From assembly GCA_027728065.1 (NCBI GenBank), contig JAQBVO010000002.1, forward strand, positions 1 through 64,000: a DNA stretch of 64,000 nt. Direction: 5' to 3'. Made by a program: the position numbers and the translations under genes. Position 1 is the stretch's first letter. The number at the start of each line of letters is the position of its first letter. The notes beneath the pieces were generated by a model. The model was given only the letters and a program-made list of their open reading frames with translations, had not been told where the DNA came from and ran no database searches. This stretch comes from Actinomycetota bacterium (GTDB lineage Bacteria > Actinomycetota > Actinomycetes > Nanopelagicales > Nanopelagicaceae). This document shows, piece by piece, positions 30,844 through 45,001 of the stretch.

Positions 30844-32949
30844 GTGTTAACAGTAGAGAAGATCGATCTAGCTACGGTTCGCAATATTGGAATCATGGCT
30901 CACATCGATGCGGGCAAAACCACGACTACTGAGCGCATCCTTTTCTATACGGGAATCAACTACAAAATCGGTGAGGTACATGAAGGTGCAGCAACGATGG
31001 ACTGGATGGAGCAGGAGCAAGAGCGCGGTATCACTATTACCTCTGCTGCAACGACCTGTATGTGGGACCAACATCTCATTAACATTATCGATACTCCTGG
31101 TCACGTTGACTTTACCATCGAGGTAGAGCGTTCATTGCGCGTTCTAGATGGTGCAGTAGCAGTATTCGATGGCGTGGCAGGCGTAGAACCACAATCTGAA
31201 ACAGTGTGGCGTCAAGCAGATCGTTACTCAGTTCCACGTATTTGTTTTGTTAACAAACTTGATCGCACAGGTGCATCTTTTGATAAGTGTGTAGCAATGA
31301 TTAAGGATCGCCTTAATGCAGTTGCCTTAGTTCTACAGATTCCAATCGGTGCCGAAGGAGATTTCCTCGGAGTAGTTGATCTGATCGCAATGAAGGCGCT
31401 GACTTGGCGTGGAGAAACACAAAAGGGCGAAGATTACACAATCGAAGAGATTCCAGCAGATCTGCTTGATAAGGCAAAAGTGGCCCGCCATGACATGATC
31501 GAAACACTGTCAGAGAACGATGACTTGTGCATGGAGAAGTACCTCGAAGGCGTCGAACTTACAGAGTCTGAAATCATTGCTGGTATCCGCCGTGCAACTC
31601 TCGCTGCAAAACTGACTCCAGTAGTAACCGGTTCTGCATTTAAGAACAAGGGTGTTCAACCAATGCTCGATGCCGTTGTTCGCTACCTTCCAAGCCCACT
31701 CGATGTTGAATCAATCGTGGGTGTAAATATCAACGATGCAACAATCGAAGTTGTTCGCCACCCAGATAACAATGAGCCTTTCTCAGCACTTGCATTCAAG
31801 ATTATGACCGATCCACACCTAGGAAAGCTCACATTTATTCGCGTGTACTCAGGCGTTCTAGAGACCGGTTCAACAATTCTTAACTCAACTAAGGATCGTA
31901 AAGAGCGCATCGGAAAGATTTATCAGATGCACGCTAACAAGCGAGAAGAGCGCGATAATGTTGGCGCGGGAATGATCGTCGCCGTTATGGGTCTTAAGGA
32001 CACCACAACTGGGGAGACTCTCTGCGATCCTGCAATGCCGGTAATCCTTGAATCAATGGATTTCCCCGCCCCAGTTCTCTCAGTTGCTATCGAACCAAAG
32101 ACAAAGGGTGACCAAGAAAAACTTGGTATCTCTATTCAACGTCTATCTGAAGAGGATCCAACCTTCCATGTTAATACTGACCAAGAGACTGGCCAGACAA
32201 TTATCGCTGGTATGGGCGAGCTTCACCTTGAAGTTCTTGTTGAACGTATGCGTCGTGAATTTAAAGTTGAGGCAAATGTTGGAAAGCCTCAGGTTGCCTA
32301 CCGCGAAACACTTCGCAAGTCTGTTGCACGCCATGACTACACACACAAAAAGCAGACAGGCGGCTCTGGACAGTTTGCAAAGATCCAGATTGCAATCGAG
32401 CCACTTCCAACTGGTGCTGTTGAGGGCGGATATGAATTCGTAAATAAAGTCACTGGTGGTCGCATTCCACGCGAGTACATCCCATCAGTTGATGCAGGTT
32501 GTAAGGAGGGCATGACATCAGGACCACTTGCTGGCTACCCACTTACAGATGTACGAGTAACTCTTCTTGATGGCGCCTATCACGATGTTGACTCATCGGA
32601 GCTCGCTTTCAAGATTGCTGGACTCGCAGCGTTTAAGGAGGCGGCAAAGCTTGCCGATCCTGCGATTCTCGAGCCAGTGATGCGCATCGAAGTTGTTACC
32701 CCTGAGGATTTCATGGGTGATGTCATCGGCGACATCAACAGTCGTCGTGGCCAAATCCAGGCCATGGACGAGCGGTCAGGTGCCCGCGTTGTTAGGGCGC
32801 TAGTTCCACTGTCAGAGATGTTCGGCTATGTCGGAGATCTCCGCTCTAGAACTCAAGGTCGCGCGAGCTATTCAATGGAGTTCGATTCGTATGCCGAAGT
32901 ACCTGGCAATATCTCCAAGGAAATCATTGCAAAAGTTCGTGGCGAATAA
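30844..32949 (+). CDS. fusA: Translation elongation factor G
   Basis: [49 protein letters not shown]. Confidence 0.98.
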   Translation: MLTVEKIDLATVRNIGIMAHIDAGKTTTTERILFYTGINYKIGEVHEGAATMDWMEQEQERGITITSAATTCMWDQHLINIIDTPGHVDFTIEVERSLRVLDGAVAVFDGVAGVEPQSETVWRQADRYSVPRICFVNKLDRTGASFDKCVAMIKDRLNAVALVLQIPIGAEGDFLGVVDLIAMKALTWRGETQKGEDYTIEEIPADLLDKAKVARHDMIETLSENDDLCMEKYLEGVELTESEIIAGIRRATLAAKLTPVVTGSAFKNKGVQPMLDAVVRYLPSPLDVESIVGVNINDATIEVVRHPDNNEPFSALAFKIMTDPHLGKLTFIRVYSGVLETGSTILNSTKDRKERIGKIYQMHANKREERDNVGAGMIVAVMGLKDTTTGETLCDPAMPVILESMDFPAPVLSVAIEPKTKGDQEKLGISIQRLSEEDPTFHVNTDQETGQTIIAGMGELHLEVLVERMRREFKVEANVGKPQVAYRETLRKSVARHDYTHKKQTGGSGQFAKIQIAIEPLPTGAVEGGYEFVNKVTGGRIPREYIPSVDAGCKEGMTSGPLAGYPLTDVRVTLLDGAYHDVDSSELAFKIAGLAAFKEAAKLADPAILEPVMRIEVVTPEDFMGDVIGDINSRRGQIQAMDERSGARVVRALVPLSEMFGYVGDLRSRTQGRASYSMEFDSYAEVPGNISKEIIAKVRGE

Positions 32950-33030
32950 CATCCCTAACCTATTTAAGAAATTAAATAGAAAAGCACAATCCCTAATAAC
33001 TAAGCACTAGAAAACGAAAGAGGAACCAAA

Positions 33031-34224
<1,194 letters not shown>

Positions 34225-34326
34225 TTGTTTTGGGCCCGGCGGCTTAATAACCGCCGGGCGCTAACAAAGCTTTAAAAACTAAAATTAAATGAAGTGCTAA
34301 GTAGAACAAAGAAGAAGGAGAACGAC

Positions 34327-34635
34327 ATGGCGGGACAGAAGATCCGCATTCGACTCAAGGCCTACGACCATGAGGTGATTGACTCTTCAGCGAAGAAAAT
34401 CGTTGAAACAGTTGAGCGCACTGGTGCAACGGTCGCGGGTCCAGTGCCGCTACCAACAGAGAAGAACACATACTGTGTTATTCGCTCTCCTCACAAATAT
34501 AAGGACAGCCGCGAGCATTTCGAGATGCGCACACATAAGCGCCTCATCGACATCATCGACCCAACACCTAAGACTGTTGACTCATTGATGCGTCTTGACC
34601 TGCCAGCTGGCGTCGACATCGAGATCAAGCTCTAG
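34327..34635 (+). CDS. rpsJ: 30S ribosomal protein S10
   Basis: [29 protein letters not shown] from internal ATG 34327. Confidence 0.97.
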   Translation: MAGQKIRIRLKAYDHEVIDSSAKKIVETVERTGATVAGPVPLPTEKNTYCVIRSPHKYKDSREHFEMRTHKRLIDIIDPTPKTVDSLMRLDLPAGVDIEIKL

Positions 34636-34650
34636 AGAAAGGACGAGAAA

Positions 34651-35349
34651 ATGACATATACAACTCAAGTTGCTGGCTCGTCCATCAAGGGCCTCCTCGG
34701 TAAGAAGCTCGGAATGACCCAGGTTTTTGATGCTAACAACAAGATGGTTCCAGTAACCGTTGTTGAGGCCGGTCCATGCGTCGTTACACAAATTCGCACA
34801 CCTGAGAAAGATGGTTACTCAGCCGTGCAGATCGCATTCGGCGCGATTGACCCAAAGAAGGTTACAAAGCCACTTGCTGGCCACTTCGCTAAAGCCGGAG
34901 TGACACCACGTCGCTCTATTGCAGAGCTTCGCACTCTTGATACAACTGGTTACAGCGTTGGACAGGAAATCGGAGCAACGGTCTTTGCAGCCGGTGAACT
35001 AGTCGATGCAACTGGAACAAGTACAGGTAAAGGAACTTCCGGTGTTATGAAGCGCCACGGTTTCGGTGGTCTTGGTTCATCGCACGGTGTTGATCGTAAG
35101 CACCGTATGCCAGGTTCAATCGGTGCATGTTCAACACCAGGTCGCGTTTTCAAAGGAATGCGCATGGCCGGTGTTATGGGCGGGGTAAAAGTTACAACCC
35201 AGAATCTTGTTGTGCACTCAGTTGATGCAGAGCGCAATCTGCTTTTTATCAAGGGATCAGTTCCTGGTCCAGATGGACAGCTAGTCTTCCTCCGCTCTGC
35301 TGCTAAGCATGCGATCTTTGAAACCCTATCCTCAAAGGTAGGTGCATAA
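34651..35349 (+). CDS. rplC: 50S ribosomal protein L3
   Basis: [40 protein letters not shown]. Confidence 0.98.
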   Translation: MTYTTQVAGSSIKGLLGKKLGMTQVFDANNKMVPVTVVEAGPCVVTQIRTPEKDGYSAVQIAFGAIDPKKVTKPLAGHFAKAGVTPRRSIAELRTLDTTGYSVGQEIGATVFAAGELVDATGTSTGKGTSGVMKRHGFGGLGSSHGVDRKHRMPGSIGACSTPGRVFKGMRMAGVMGGVKVTTQNLVVHSVDAERNLLFIKGSVPGPDGQLVFLRSAAKHAIFETLSSKVGA

Positions 35350-35351
35350 TC

Positions 35352-36017
35352 ATGGCGCTTACTATTGAAGTTAAGAATGCAGAGGGCGTAAAGGTTGGAT
35401 CAGTTGATCTACCGACAGAGATCTTTGATGCCCAGACAAATGTTCCATTAATCCACCAAGTTGTGACGGCACAACTTGCCGCCGCTCGCCAAGGCACTCA
35501 GAAGTCTAAGAATCGTGGTGAAGTAAGTGGTGGCGGAAAGAAGCCTTTTAAGCAGAAGGGAACAGGTCGCGCCCGTCAGGGTTCTTCACGTTCACCTAAC
35601 CAGAAGGGTGGCGGTACAGCTCACGCTGTTCGCCCTCGTACATACTTCCAGCGCACACCTAAGAAGATGATTGCCGCTGCACTTCGCGGGGTTCTCTCTG
35701 ACCGTGCGCGCAACAATCGTATTCACGTTCTAGATTCAATTTCAGCTGCGCCTTCAACTAAGGCCGCTATTGCAGCGGTTCGTCAGTTCAGCACGCGCAA
35801 GAATCTTCTCGTAGTTGTATCTCGTACTGAGGATTTTGCATGGCGCTCACTTCGTAACGCCGATGATCTACACCTTCTAGTCCCAGATCAGCTCAATGCC
35901 TACAACATCTTAAAAAGTGATGATCTTGTCTTCTCGCAAGAAGCGATCAAGGATTTTCTAGCCGGCCCACGCAAAGTGGTAACGGCCGTTGCACGTGAGA
36001 GCGAGGTCAGCGCATGA
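35352..36017 (+). CDS. rplD: 50S ribosomal protein L4
   Basis: [42 protein letters not shown]. Confidence 0.98.
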   Translation: MALTIEVKNAEGVKVGSVDLPTEIFDAQTNVPLIHQVVTAQLAAARQGTQKSKNRGEVSGGGKKPFKQKGTGRARQGSSRSPNQKGGGTAHAVRPRTYFQRTPKKMIAAALRGVLSDRARNNRIHVLDSISAAPSTKAAIAAVRQFSTRKNLLVVVSRTEDFAWRSLRNADDLHLLVPDQLNAYNILKSDDLVFSQEAIKDFLAGPRKVVTAVARESEVSA

Positions 36018-36307
36018 AAGATTATCGCGAAGTTCTAGTGGTACCAGTTGTCTCTGAGAAGAGCTATTCAATGCTCGATCAGAACAAGTACACATTTATC
36101 GTTGCACCAGATGCTAATAAGACTGAGATCAAGATCGCAGTTGAAAAGGTCTTTGGAGTAAAGGTAGTCAGCGTAAACACCATGAATCGTCAGGGTAAGA
36201 ACAAGAAGACCCGTTCCGGTGATGGAAAACGTAAAGACACAAAGCGCGCAATTGTGCAGATAGCAGCTGGCGACCGTATCGACATCTTCGGAGGACCAGT
36301 CTCCTAA
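36014..36307 (+). CDS. rplW: 50S ribosomal protein L23
   Basis: [40 protein letters not shown]. Confidence 0.97.
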   Translation: MKDYREVLVVPVVSEKSYSMLDQNKYTFIVAPDANKTEIKIAVEKVFGVKVVSVNTMNRQGKNKKTRSGDGKRKDTKRAIVQIAAGDRIDIFGGPVS

Positions 36308-36340
36308 TCGGGACTGGACTTCTAAGAGAAAAGGATCATC

Positions 36341-37174
36341 ATGGCACTTCGTAAATTAAAGCCAACGACCCCGGGTCAACGCGGCGCAAGCGTTCCAGAT
36401 TTTGCTGAACTTACACGTTCAACACCTGAGAAATCACTTATCCGTCCAATCCATTCACGTGGTGGACGCAACAACGCAGGACGAATCACTGTTCGTCATC
36501 AAGGTGGCGGTCACAAGCGCGCCTACCGTCTTATTGATTTTATTCGCAATGACAAAGATGGTGTACCGGCACAGGTCGCTCACATTGAGTACGACCCAAA
36601 CCGCACAGCACGCATCGCACTCTTGCACTATGCAGATGGAGAGAAGCGTTACATCATCGCGCCTAATAAATTAGAGCAGGGCGCAACGATTGAAAACGGC
36701 CCAAAGGCAGATATCAAACCTGGCAATAACCTGCCACTACGCAATATCCCCGTAGGTACGGTTATTCACGCCATTGAACTGCGTCCAGGCGGAGGAGCAA
36801 AGCTTGCTCGTTCAGCCGGTGCATCGGTTCAGTTGGTCGCTAAAGAGGGTGCATTTGCACAACTACGTATGCCATCTGGGGAGATCCGTAACGTCGATGT
36901 GCGTTGTCGCGCAACTATCGGTGAGGTCGGAAATGCCGAGCAGTCCAACATTAACTATGGAAAAGCTGGACGCATGCGTTGGAAGGGCAAGCGCCCATCT
37001 GTTCGCGGTGTTGTTATGAACCCAGTTGATCATCCACATGGTGGTGGTGAAGGTAAGACTTCTGGTGGACGTCACCCAGTAACTCCATGGGGTAAGCCTG
37101 AGGCGCGTACCCGTAAGAAGAAATCATCAGATTCAATGATCATCCGTCGTCGCAAATCGAATAAGAAGCGGTAG
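36341..37174 (+). CDS. rplB: 50S ribosomal protein L2
   Basis: [41 protein letters not shown]. Confidence 0.98.
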   Translation: MALRKLKPTTPGQRGASVPDFAELTRSTPEKSLIRPIHSRGGRNNAGRITVRHQGGGHKRAYRLIDFIRNDKDGVPAQVAHIEYDPNRTARIALLHYADGEKRYIIAPNKLEQGATIENGPKADIKPGNNLPLRNIPVGTVIHAIELRPGGGAKLARSAGASVQLVAKEGAFAQLRMPSGEIRNVDVRCRATIGEVGNAEQSNINYGKAGRMRWKGKRPSVRGVVMNPVDHPHGGGEGKTSGGRHPVTPWGKPEARTRKKKSSDSMIIRRRKSNKKR

Positions 37175-37186
37175 GTAGGAGTCCTT

Positions 37187-37471
37187 ATGCCAAGAAGTCT
37201 GAAAAAGGGTCCATTCGTTGATGGACATCTACAAAAAAAGGTAGATGCACAAAACGATGCCAATACAAAGAACGTGATCAAGACCTGGTCACGCCGCTCA
37301 ATGATCATTCCAGCAATGATTGGACATACCATCGCAGTACACGATGGCCGTAAGCACATTCCAGTTTTCATTACCGACGCGATGGTTGGACACAAACTTG
37401 GTGAGTTCTCACCAACACGTATCTTCCGTGGTCACTCCAGGGGCGAAGATCGGAGAGCAAAACTTGTCTAA
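37187..37471 (+). CDS. rpsS: 30S ribosomal protein S19
   Basis: [49 protein letters not shown]. Confidence 0.98.
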   Translation: MPRSLKKGPFVDGHLQKKVDAQNDANTKNVIKTWSRRSMIIPAMIGHTIAVHDGRKHIPVFITDAMVGHKLGEFSPTRIFRGHSRGEDRRAKLV

Positions 37472-37904
37472 TACAACCGAGACTACTAATTCAATAAACA
37501 CTGTTGAAACCAGCAGTGCTCCCTTGATTGCTCGCGCAATCTTGCGCGACATCCGCCACACGCCGCAGAAGGCTCGACGTATCGTCAATCTCATCCGTGG
37601 ACAACGCGCCGATGAAGCTCTCTCAATCTTGAAGTTTGCCCCACAAGCTGCAGGTAGCGATGTGTACACACTTCTAAGTAGCGCCGTTGCCAATGCAAAG
37701 GCTAAGAACCCAGCTATCCGCGATGCTTCAGAGCTCTGGGTAGTTGAAGCACTTGTTGATGAAGGTCGCATAATGAAGCGCTTTCGTCCACGTGCTCAGG
37801 GTCGCGGGTTTCGCATCTTGAAGCGTTCATCACACATCTCGGTGGCAGTAAGCGATGTAAAAACCACAAACAAAACTAAGAGCAAGAAGGGAGCTACCAA
37901 ATAA
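37464..37904 (+). CDS. rplV: 50S ribosomal protein L22 (probable TTG start overlapping rpsS)
   Basis: [31 protein letters not shown]; upstream part of ORF 37320 overlaps rpsS. Confidence 0.93.
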   Translation: MSNTTETTNSINTVETSSAPLIARAILRDIRHTPQKARRIVNLIRGQRADEALSILKFAPQAAGSDVYTLLSSAVANAKAKNPAIRDASELWVVEALVDEGRIMKRFRPRAQGRGFRILKRSSHISVAVSDVKTTNKTKSKKGATK

Positions 37905-38668
37905 TGGGTCAAAAAGTGAACCCTCACGGCTTCCGTCTCGGCATTACAACAGAGTTTAAGTCACGTTGGTATGCAGATAAGTTGTACAAGGATTACGTCA
38001 AGGAAGATGTCGAAATCCGTCGAATGATGCAGAAGGGCATGGAGCGCGCTGGCGTATCTCGAATTGAAATCGAGCGTACACGCGATCGCGTTCGTATCGA
38101 CCTTTTCACTGCTCGCCCAGGAATTGTCATTGGTCGTCGCGGTCAAGAGGCAGATATTTTGCGTCAACGTCTTGAGAAGTTAACTGGTAAACAGGTTCAG
38201 TTAAATATTCTAGAAGTGAAGAACCCAGAGATCGATGCGCAACTTGTTGCACAGGCAATCGCCGAGCAGTTAGCCGCCCGTGTCTCTTTCCGTCGCGCAA
38301 TGAAGAAGTCGATGCAGTCGGCGATGAAGGCCGGTGCAGAGGGTATTCGTGTTCAGTGCGGCGGACGCCTTGGTGGGGCTGAAATGTCTCGCTCAGAGTT
38401 CTACCGTGAAGGGCGTGTTCCATTGCACACACTTCGTGCAGATATCGATTATGGTTTCTACGAAGCGGCTACAACTTTTGGTCGCTTGGGTGTAAAGGTC
38501 TGGATCTATAAGGGCGAAATCATCGGGTCTCGTGCAGAGCGTGCAGCAACGGCGTTAGCGCAAGCACGTGCACCAAAGCCAGAGCGTCGCGGAGCACGTG
38601 CTCCACGTCCACCTCGTGGCGAAGTAACTATTACTAAGCCAGCAGCGGCAGTGGAAGGAGCTATCTAA
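37904..38668 (+). CDS. rpsC: 30S ribosomal protein S3
   Basis: [44 protein letters not shown]. Confidence 0.98.
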   Translation: MGQKVNPHGFRLGITTEFKSRWYADKLYKDYVKEDVEIRRMMQKGMERAGVSRIEIERTRDRVRIDLFTARPGIVIGRRGQEADILRQRLEKLTGKQVQLNILEVKNPEIDAQLVAQAIAEQLAARVSFRRAMKKSMQSAMKAGAEGIRVQCGGRLGGAEMSRSEFYREGRVPLHTLRADIDYGFYEAATTFGRLGVKVWIYKGEIIGSRAERAATALAQARAPKPERRGARAPRPPRGEVTITKPAAAVEGAI

Positions 38669-38669
38669 G

Positions 38670-39083
38670 ATGTTAATTCCACGTCGTGTTAAGCACCGCA
38701 AGCAGCACCACCCATCTCGTAGTGGTGCAACAAAGGGCGCAAGCGCAGTTGCATTTGGTGATTACGGTATTCAAGCTCTAGAGCCTGCATATGTAACTAA
38801 CCGTCAGATTGAAGCGGCTCGTATCGCTATGACTCGTCACGTCAAACGTGGTGGAAAGGTTTGGATCAATATTTATCCAGATCGTCCAATCACAAAGAAG
38901 CCAGCTGAAACTCGTATGGGTTCAGGTAAGGGTTCACCGGAGTGGTGGATTGCAAACGTAAAGCCAGGTCGCGTGATGTTTGAGATTTCAGGCGTAACTG
39001 AAGCTATCGCTCATGAAGCGATCCGTCTTGCGATACACAAACTTCCAATGAAATGTCGTGTTGTTAAGCGTGAGGAGGCATAA
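38670..39083 (+). CDS. rplP: 50S ribosomal protein L16
   Basis: [35 protein letters not shown]. Confidence 0.98.
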   Translation: MLIPRRVKHRKQHHPSRSGATKGASAVAFGDYGIQALEPAYVTNRQIEAARIAMTRHVKRGGKVWINIYPDRPITKKPAETRMGSGKGSPEWWIANVKPGRVMFEISGVTEAIAHEAIRLAIHKLPMKCRVVKREEA

Positions 39084-39305
39084 GTGGCTACTACAACTAT
39101 TACTACTGAGGAGTTACGCCAATTATCAGATGAGGAGTTAACTAACAAGGTGCGTGAGATGAAGGAAGAGCTATTCAACCTTCGTTTCCAAGCAGCTACA
39201 GGTCAACTTGAAAGCCATGGTCGACTCAGCGCTGTACGCAAAGAGATTGCACGCGTCTACACAATTATTCGCGAGCGCGAATTAGGAATCGGGGGAGCTG
39301 CCTAA
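39084..39305 (+). CDS. rpmC: 50S ribosomal protein L29
   Basis: [36 protein letters not shown]. Confidence 0.97.
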   Translation: MATTTITTEELRQLSDEELTNKVREMKEELFNLRFQAATGQLESHGRLSAVRKEIARVYTIIRERELGIGGAA

Positions 39306-39574
39306 TGGTTACAGCTAACGAAGATCGCGGATTCCGTAAGGTTCGTGAAGGCGTAGTCGTAAGTGACAAGATGGATAAGACCATCACTGTTGAGGTATTA
39401 GATCGTATAAAGCACGGGGTGTACTCAAAGGTTCTCTCACGTTCACGCAAACTAAAGGCACATGACGAGGCAAATACAGCTGGCATGGGCGATCGTGTAC
39501 TCATCATGGAAACTCGACCAATCTCAGCGACAAAACGCTGGCGTTTAGTTGAGATTCTCGAGAAGGCTAAGTAA
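39305..39574 (+). CDS. rpsQ: 30S ribosomal protein S17
   Basis: [41 protein letters not shown]. Confidence 0.97.
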   Translation: MVTANEDRGFRKVREGVVVSDKMDKTITVEVLDRIKHGVYSKVLSRSRKLKAHDEANTAGMGDRVLIMETRPISATKRWRLVEILEKAK

Positions 39575-39591
39575 GGGCTGGTGAATAAGAA

Positions 39592-39960
39592 ATGATTCAA
39601 CAAGAGTCGCGCCTACGCGTGGCAGATAACACCGGAGCCAAAGAGCTCCTGTGTATCCGCGTGCTCGGTGGAACCAAGCGCCGTTATGCCGGTATCGGAG
39701 ACATCATCGTATGTTCAGTCAAGGATGCAATCCCTGGCGGACAGGTCAAGAAGGGTGAGGTCGTAAAGGCTGTCATCGTTCGTACAGTTAAAGAGCGTCG
39801 TCGTCCAGATGGCTCTTACATTAAATTTGATGAGAATGCTGCAGTGATCTTAACAGCCGATGGTGAACCACGTGGAACCCGTATCTTCGGACCAGTTGCA
39901 CGTGAACTTCGCGATAAGAAGTTTATGAAGATCATCTCGCTAGCTCCGGAGGTGTTATAA
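39592..39960 (+). CDS. rplN: 50S ribosomal protein L14
   Basis: [37 protein letters not shown]. Confidence 0.98.
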   Translation: MIQQESRLRVADNTGAKELLCIRVLGGTKRRYAGIGDIIVCSVKDAIPGGQVKKGEVVKAVIVRTVKERRRPDGSYIKFDENAAVILTADGEPRGTRIFGPVARELRDKKFMKIISLAPEVL

Positions 39961-39963
39961 AAA

Positions 39964-40275
39964 ATGGCAAAGATTAAAAAAGACGACACTGTTTTGGTTA
40001 TCGCCGGTAAAGATAAGGGCGTATCTGGGAAAGTGCTCTCCGTTGATGGAAATCGTATTCTTATCGAAGGTGTGAATCGCCAAAAGCGCCACACTAAAGA
40101 GTCAACTGGAGATCGCGGCGTGAAAGTAGGCGGAATTATCACCGTTGAAGCCGCCATTCATATCTCAAATGTCATGGTCGCAGATAGCGATGGCAACGCC
40201 TCACGCCTTGGTGTCCGCAAAAATGATGAGGGCAAAAATGTTCGCATCTCACGTCGCACCGGAAAGGACATCTAA
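39964..40275 (+). CDS. rplX: 50S ribosomal protein L24
   Basis: [22 protein letters not shown]. Confidence 0.97.
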   Translation: MAKIKKDDTVLVIAGKDKGVSGKVLSVDGNRILIEGVNRQKRHTKESTGDRGVKVGGIITVEAAIHISNVMVADSDGNASRLGVRKNDEGKNVRISRRTGKDI

Positions 40276-40832
40276 TGTCAACCGATTTAGACGTACGCTT
40301 AAAGGCTAAGTACAAGAGCACAATCGCTCCTGAGCTTAAAACAAAGTTCGGATACAAGAACGTGATGCAGATTCCAACCCTGACCAAGATTGTGGTCAAT
40401 ATGGGTGTTGGCGATGCCGCTCGCGATTCAAAGCTCATTGAAGGTGCAATCCGTGACTTAGCAACTATCACTGGTCAAAAGCCACAGGTTACTAAGTCAC
40501 GTAAATCAATTGCGCAGTTCAAACTCCGTGAAGGTCAGCCAATTGGTGCACACGTAACGATTCGTGGAGATCGTATGTGGGAGTTTGCAGATCGCTTACT
40601 CTCAATCTCGCTTCCACGTATTCGTGACTTCCGCGGACTATCTCCAAAGCAGTTCGATGGAAAAGGAAACTACACATTCGGTTTAACTGAGCAAGTGGTC
40701 TTTCCAGAGATCGAACAGGACAAGATCGATCGTCCACGCGGCATGGATATCACCTTCGTTACTACAGCTAAAAACGATGCAGAAGGCCATGCGCTATTAA
40801 AAGCCCTTGGTTTTCCATTTAAGGAGGCATAA
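40275..40832 (+). CDS. rplE: 50S ribosomal protein L5
   Basis: [47 protein letters not shown]. Confidence 0.98.
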   Translation: MSTDLDVRLKAKYKSTIAPELKTKFGYKNVMQIPTLTKIVVNMGVGDAARDSKLIEGAIRDLATITGQKPQVTKSRKSIAQFKLREGQPIGAHVTIRGDRMWEFADRLLSISLPRIRDFRGLSPKQFDGKGNYTFGLTEQVVFPEIEQDKIDRPRGMDITFVTTAKNDAEGHALLKALGFPFKEA

Positions 40833-40835
40833 GAG

Positions 40836-41021
40836 ATGGCAAAAACATCACTGGTCGTCAAAGCAGCTCGCAAGCCAAAGTTCAAGGTTCGCGGCTATAC
40901 CCGTTGCCAACGTTGTGGTCGCTCACACGCTGTCTATCAAAAGTTTGGAATTTGCCGCATCTGCTTCCGTGAAATGGCGCACCGTGGTGAACTCCCTGGC
41001 ATTACAAAAGCATCCTGGTAA
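40836..41021 (+). CDS. rpsN: 30S ribosomal protein S14, zinc-binding type
   Basis: 61 aa with CQRCGR...CRICFRE zinc ribbon. Confidence 0.96.
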   Translation: MAKTSLVVKAARKPKFKVRGYTRCQRCGRSHAVYQKFGICRICFREMAHRGELPGITKASW

Positions 41022-41087
41022 ACCAACTAACTACAACGAAATAGGTCCCACAAGGAAACCAGTTCGAGAAAGGCCACGAGGCCACGT

Positions 41088-41492
41088 ATGACAATGACAG
41101 ATCCGATCGCAGACATGTTGACTCGTCTGCGCAATGCGAACTCTGCCTACCATGATTCGGTTTCAATGCCGTCATCATCGGTCAAGGTACGAATTGCAGC
41201 GATTCTCACGCAAGAGGGATACATCGCTACATATCGCGTTGAAGATGCAGAAAATGGAGTAGGTAAGAATTTAGTTCTTGACCTTAAGTTTGGCGCAAAC
41301 CGTGAGCGTTCAATCGCCGGTCTGCGTCGTGTAAGCAAGCCAGGACTTCGCGTATATGCAAAGTCCACATCTTTGCCAAAAGTACTTGGCGGATTAGGCG
41401 TTGCAATCATTTCAACCTCATCTGGGCTGCTTACTGATAAGCAGGCCAACAAGCAGGGCGTAGGCGGAGAAGTTCTCGCCTACGTATGGTGA
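41088..41492 (+). CDS. rpsH: 30S ribosomal protein S8
   Basis: [51 protein letters not shown]. Confidence 0.98.
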   Translation: MTMTDPIADMLTRLRNANSAYHDSVSMPSSSVKVRIAAILTQEGYIATYRVEDAENGVGKNLVLDLKFGANRERSIAGLRRVSKPGLRVYAKSTSLPKVLGGLGVAIISTSSGLLTDKQANKQGVGGEVLAYVW

Positions 41493-41498
41493 TCGCTA

Positions 41499-42038
41499 AT
41501 GTCGCGTATCGGTCGTATGCCAATCGCCGTCCCAACCGGTGTCGAAATCACAATCACAGGCCAGAACGTCGCTGTGAAAGGTCCTAAGGGATCACTTTCG
41601 GTTAATGTTGCAGAGCCAATTAAAGTCTCACAGACAGAGGGTGTCATCACCGTTGTTCGTCCTGATGAAGAGCGCTTAACTCGTTCACTTCATGGCCTCT
41701 CTCGCACATTAGTTGCGAATATGGTTGAAGGCGTTACAACTGGCTATTCAACATCGATCGAGATCGTTGGTGTTGGTTACGGTGTTGCTGAGAAGGGTAA
41801 GAACCTTGAGTTCCAACTTGGATATAGCCACAACATTGATTTTCCTGCACCAGAGGGAATCTCTTTTAAGGTCGAGTCACCAACTAAGTTCCACATCTTT
41901 GGAATCGACAAGCAGTTGGTTGGCGAAGTCGCCGCCAAGGTAAAGAAGCTTCGTAAGGCCGACCCATACAAGGGCAAGGGCTTACGTATCTCAGGTGAAG
42001 TTGTCCGCCGCAAGCAAGGAAAGACAGGTAAGAAGTAA
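41499..42038 (+). CDS. rplF: 50S ribosomal protein L6
   Basis: [46 protein letters not shown]. Confidence 0.98.
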   Translation: MSRIGRMPIAVPTGVEITITGQNVAVKGPKGSLSVNVAEPIKVSQTEGVITVVRPDEERLTRSLHGLSRTLVANMVEGVTTGYSTSIEIVGVGYGVAEKGKNLEFQLGYSHNIDFPAPEGISFKVESPTKFHIFGIDKQLVGEVAAKVKKLRKADPYKGKGLRISGEVVRRKQGKTGKK

Positions 42039-42415
42039 TGGCTATTGGAGTAAAGGTCCGCAAAGGCTCGGCAACAAATGCCCGCGCCCGTCGTGCTTTC
42101 CGAGTTCGTAAAAGGGTCTCGGGAACCCCAGCACGCCCACGTTTAGTCGTATCACGCTCGTCGCGTCACCTATTCGTACAGGTTATCGACGACACACAAG
42201 GCAAGACGCTTGTCTCGGCTTCAACAATGGAGACAGATGTGCGTAAGGATAACTCCGACAAGAGCGCTAAGGCAAAGGCGGTCGGTGCATTGATTGCAGA
42301 GCGCGCTAAGAACGCCGGAATCTCTGCCGTCGTCTTTGATCGCGCCGGCAATAAGTACCACGGTCGCATTGCAGCAGTTGCACAGAGTGCACGAGAGAAT
42401 GGATTGGAGTTCTAA
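42038..42415 (+). CDS. rplR: 50S ribosomal protein L18
   Basis: [55 protein letters not shown]. Confidence 0.98.
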   Translation: MAIGVKVRKGSATNARARRAFRVRKRVSGTPARPRLVVSRSSRHLFVQVIDDTQGKTLVSASTMETDVRKDNSDKSAKAKAVGALIAERAKNAGISAVVFDRAGNKYHGRIAAVAQSARENGLEF

Positions 42416-43038
42416 TGGCCGCTAATTCAACTACTGCAGCCCCTGCAGGAAATGATCGCGCAGGTGCTGGCAAGGCCCGTGGCGAACGCCGCGAACGCCG
42501 TGATGATCGCGAAAAAGAGAAGAACCCATTTATGGAGCGCGTTGTATTCATTAACCGCGTATCTAAAGTTGTAAAGGGTGGACGTCGTTTCTCATTCACC
42601 GCGCTAGTTGTTGTCGGTGACGGCAATGGTCAGGTCGGTGTTGGTTACGGAAAGTCTAAGGAAGTCCCACAGGCGATCTCAAAGGCCGTTGAAGAGGCAA
42701 AAAAATCCTTCTTTACCGTCTCACGTATCCAGGGAACTATTCCTCACTCAGTACAGGGTGAAACTGCAGCAGGCGTAGTCCTTTTACGTCCAGCAAGTCC
42801 AGGTACCGGAGTAATCGCCGGTGGCCCAGTGCGCGCAGTACTTGAGTGTGCAGGCATTACAGATGTATTGACTAAGTCACTTGGATCTAACAATGCAATC
42901 AATATGGTTCATGCGACCGTTGCTGCATTGAAGATGCTTGAGAGTCCAGCACAAATCGCAGCCAGGCGTGGTCTTGCTCTAGAAGATGTTGCACCCGCAG
43001 CAGTTATCCGCGCTTCACAGATTAAGGTAGGTGTCTAA
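42415..43038 (+). CDS. rpsE: 30S ribosomal protein S5
   Basis: [48 protein letters not shown]. Confidence 0.98.
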   Translation: MAANSTTAAPAGNDRAGAGKARGERRERRDDREKEKNPFMERVVFINRVSKVVKGGRRFSFTALVVVGDGNGQVGVGYGKSKEVPQAISKAVEEAKKSFFTVSRIQGTIPHSVQGETAAGVVLLRPASPGTGVIAGGPVRAVLECAGITDVLTKSLGSNNAINMVHATVAALKMLESPAQIAARRGLALEDVAPAAVIRASQIKVGV

Positions 43039-43220
43039 TGCGACGTTTAAAGGTAACCCAGATCCGCTCTAAGGTTGGAAACAAACCAGAGCAACGCCAC
43101 ACACTTCGTTCATTGGGCCTCAAGCGCATTAACGATGTCGTTGTTCAAGAAGATCGCCCAGAGATTCGTGGAATGGTTTACGCAGTTCGTCACTTGGTTC
43201 GTGTTGAGGAGGTTGAATAA
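43038..43220 (+). CDS. rpmD: 50S ribosomal protein L30
   Basis: [32 protein letters not shown]. Confidence 0.97.
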   Translation: MRRLKVTQIRSKVGNKPEQRHTLRSLGLKRINDVVVQEDRPEIRGMVYAVRHLVRVEEVE

Positions 43221-43222
43221 GA

Positions 43223-43663
43223 ATGACGTTAAAACTTCATCATCTTCGTCCAGCCCCTGGTGCTAAGAAAGCTAAGACTCGTAAGGGTCGCGGTGATGCA
43301 TCAAAGGGAAAGACGGCAGGTCGTGGTGGCAAAGGAACTCGTGCCCGTAACCAGGTTCGTGCAGGCTTTGAAGGTGGTCAGTTACCTCTAGTTATGCGCT
43401 TGCCTAAGCTTCGTGGTTTCAAAAACCCAGAGCGTGTTGAGTACCAAGTAGTTAACATCTCAACAATTAACGCGCTATTTCCTAAGGGTGGCGATGTAAG
43501 CGTTGCAGATCTAATTGCAAAGGGCGCTGTTCGTGACTCCCTACCTGTAAAGGTACTTGGCAACGGCGAAATCGATGTTAAGGTAAATATCACAGTCCAC
43601 GCATTTTCATCAACGGCAGTTGATAAGATCACTGCCGCCGGCGGAAAAACTAACGTTCTCTAA
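43223..43663 (+). CDS. rplO: 50S ribosomal protein L15
   Basis: [40 protein letters not shown]. Confidence 0.98.
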   Translation: MTLKLHHLRPAPGAKKAKTRKGRGDASKGKTAGRGGKGTRARNQVRAGFEGGQLPLVMRLPKLRGFKNPERVEYQVVNISTINALFPKGGDVSVADLIAKGAVRDSLPVKVLGNGEIDVKVNITVHAFSSTAVDKITAAGGKTNVL

Positions 43664-43705
43664 TCGAGCCGACATTTAATTAGAATGAAATAGAGGAGAA
43701 GATCA

Positions 43706-45001
43706 ATGCTTTCAGCGTTCGCGATGGCCTTTAGAACACCTGATTTACGTAAGAAGATCTTCTTTACCCTCTCTATTATGGCTTTATTCCGCTTTGGCTC
43801 GGTTGTGCCAACTCCTGGCGTTTCCTATGGAAACGTTCAGCAGTGCCTAAAGGGCCAGGAAACTGGCGGCCTCTTTGGCTTAATTAATCTCTTTAGCGGT
43901 GGAGCGTTGATTCAACTCTCTGTCTTTGCACTCGGCATCATGCCCTACATCACCAGCTCAATCATTATTCAGCTTTTAACAGTAGTTATTCCTCGCTTTG
44001 AGACTCTCAAAAAAGAGGGACAATCTGGTACTGCAAAGTTAACTCAGTACACACGTTACTTAACTATTGGACTTGCAGTCTTGCAGTCAACTGGTTTGAT
44101 CGCAGTTGCTCGTACTCCTGGTCGATTAATTCCAGGCTGTGATCTTGCAATAGTTCCAGATACATCATGGCCACGAATTATCACAATGATTTTCGTAATG
44201 ACCGCTGGAACATCGGTAATCATGTGGCTCGGTGAGCTCATCACTGATCGCGGCATAGGTAACGGTATGTCAATCTTGATCTTCACATCTATCGCTGCAG
44301 GTTTCCCAAGCCAGCTCTGGTCTATCAAACTTCAAAAGGGTTGGTTTGCATTTTTATTCGTTATGGCAGTGGGCATATTAGTCGTTGCCGCTGTTGTCTT
44401 CGTTGAGCAGGCTCAGCGACGTATCCCGGTTCAATATGCAAAGCGTATGGTCGGACGCCAGGCATATGGTGGAACGAGTACATATATTCCAATTAAAGTT
44501 AACCAGGCCGGTGTTATCCCAGTGATTTTCGCTTCATCACTTCTCTATATTCCTTCGCTTATCGTCAACTTCACAAATAGTCAGGCGGCATGGGCGGTCT
44601 GGATTAGCCGTAACTTTGTAAATGGAGACAACATCATTTACGTAACGGCATATGCAGCGCTCATTATCTTCTTTACCTATTTTTATGTTGCAATTACTTT
44701 CAACCCGGATGAGGTTGCAGATAATATGAAGAAATACGGTGGATTTATCCCTGGTATTCGTGCAGGACGCCCAACATCTGAGTATCTGCAGTATGTGCTC
44801 TCACGTATTACAGCCCCTGGCTCTCTATACCTGGCATTAGTTGCCGTGATTCCAATCGGTGCACTCGTGATATTTGGTGCAACACAGAACTTCCCATTTG
44901 GTGGAACTGCAATCTTGATCGTTGTCGGTGTAGGACTTGATACTGCAAAGCAGATTGAGTCACAGTTGCAGCAGCGTTCCTATGAGGGATTCCTGCGCTA
45001 A
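43706..45001 (+). CDS. secY: Preprotein translocase subunit SecY
   Basis: Multi-TM; SVFALGIMPYITSSIIIQLLTVVIPRFETLKKEG. Confidence 0.98.
   Translation: MLSAFAMAFRTPDLRKKIFFTLSIMALFRFGSVVPTPGVSYGNVQQCLKGQETGGLFGLINLFSGGALIQLSVFALGIMPYITSSIIIQLLTVVIPRFETLKKEGQSGTAKLTQYTRYLTIGLAVLQSTGLIAVARTPGRLIPGCDLAIVPDTSWPRIITMIFVMTAGTSVIMWLGELITDRGIGNGMSILIFTSIAAGFPSQLWSIKLQKGWFAFLFVMAVGILVVAAVVFVEQAQRRIPVQYAKRMVGRQAYGGTSTYIPIKVNQAGVIPVIFASSLLYIPSLIVNFTNSQAAWAVWISRNFVNGDNIIYVTAYAALIIFFTYFYVAITFNPDEVADNMKKYGGFIPGIRAGRPTSEYLQYVLSRITAPGSLYLALVAVIPIGALVIFGATQNFPFGGTAILIVVGVGLDTAKQIESQLQQRSYEGFLR

Noticed and set aside
37320-37463. N-terminal extension of L22
   Set aside because: This part overlaps rpsS in another frame; TTG at 37464 gives a normal-length L22.
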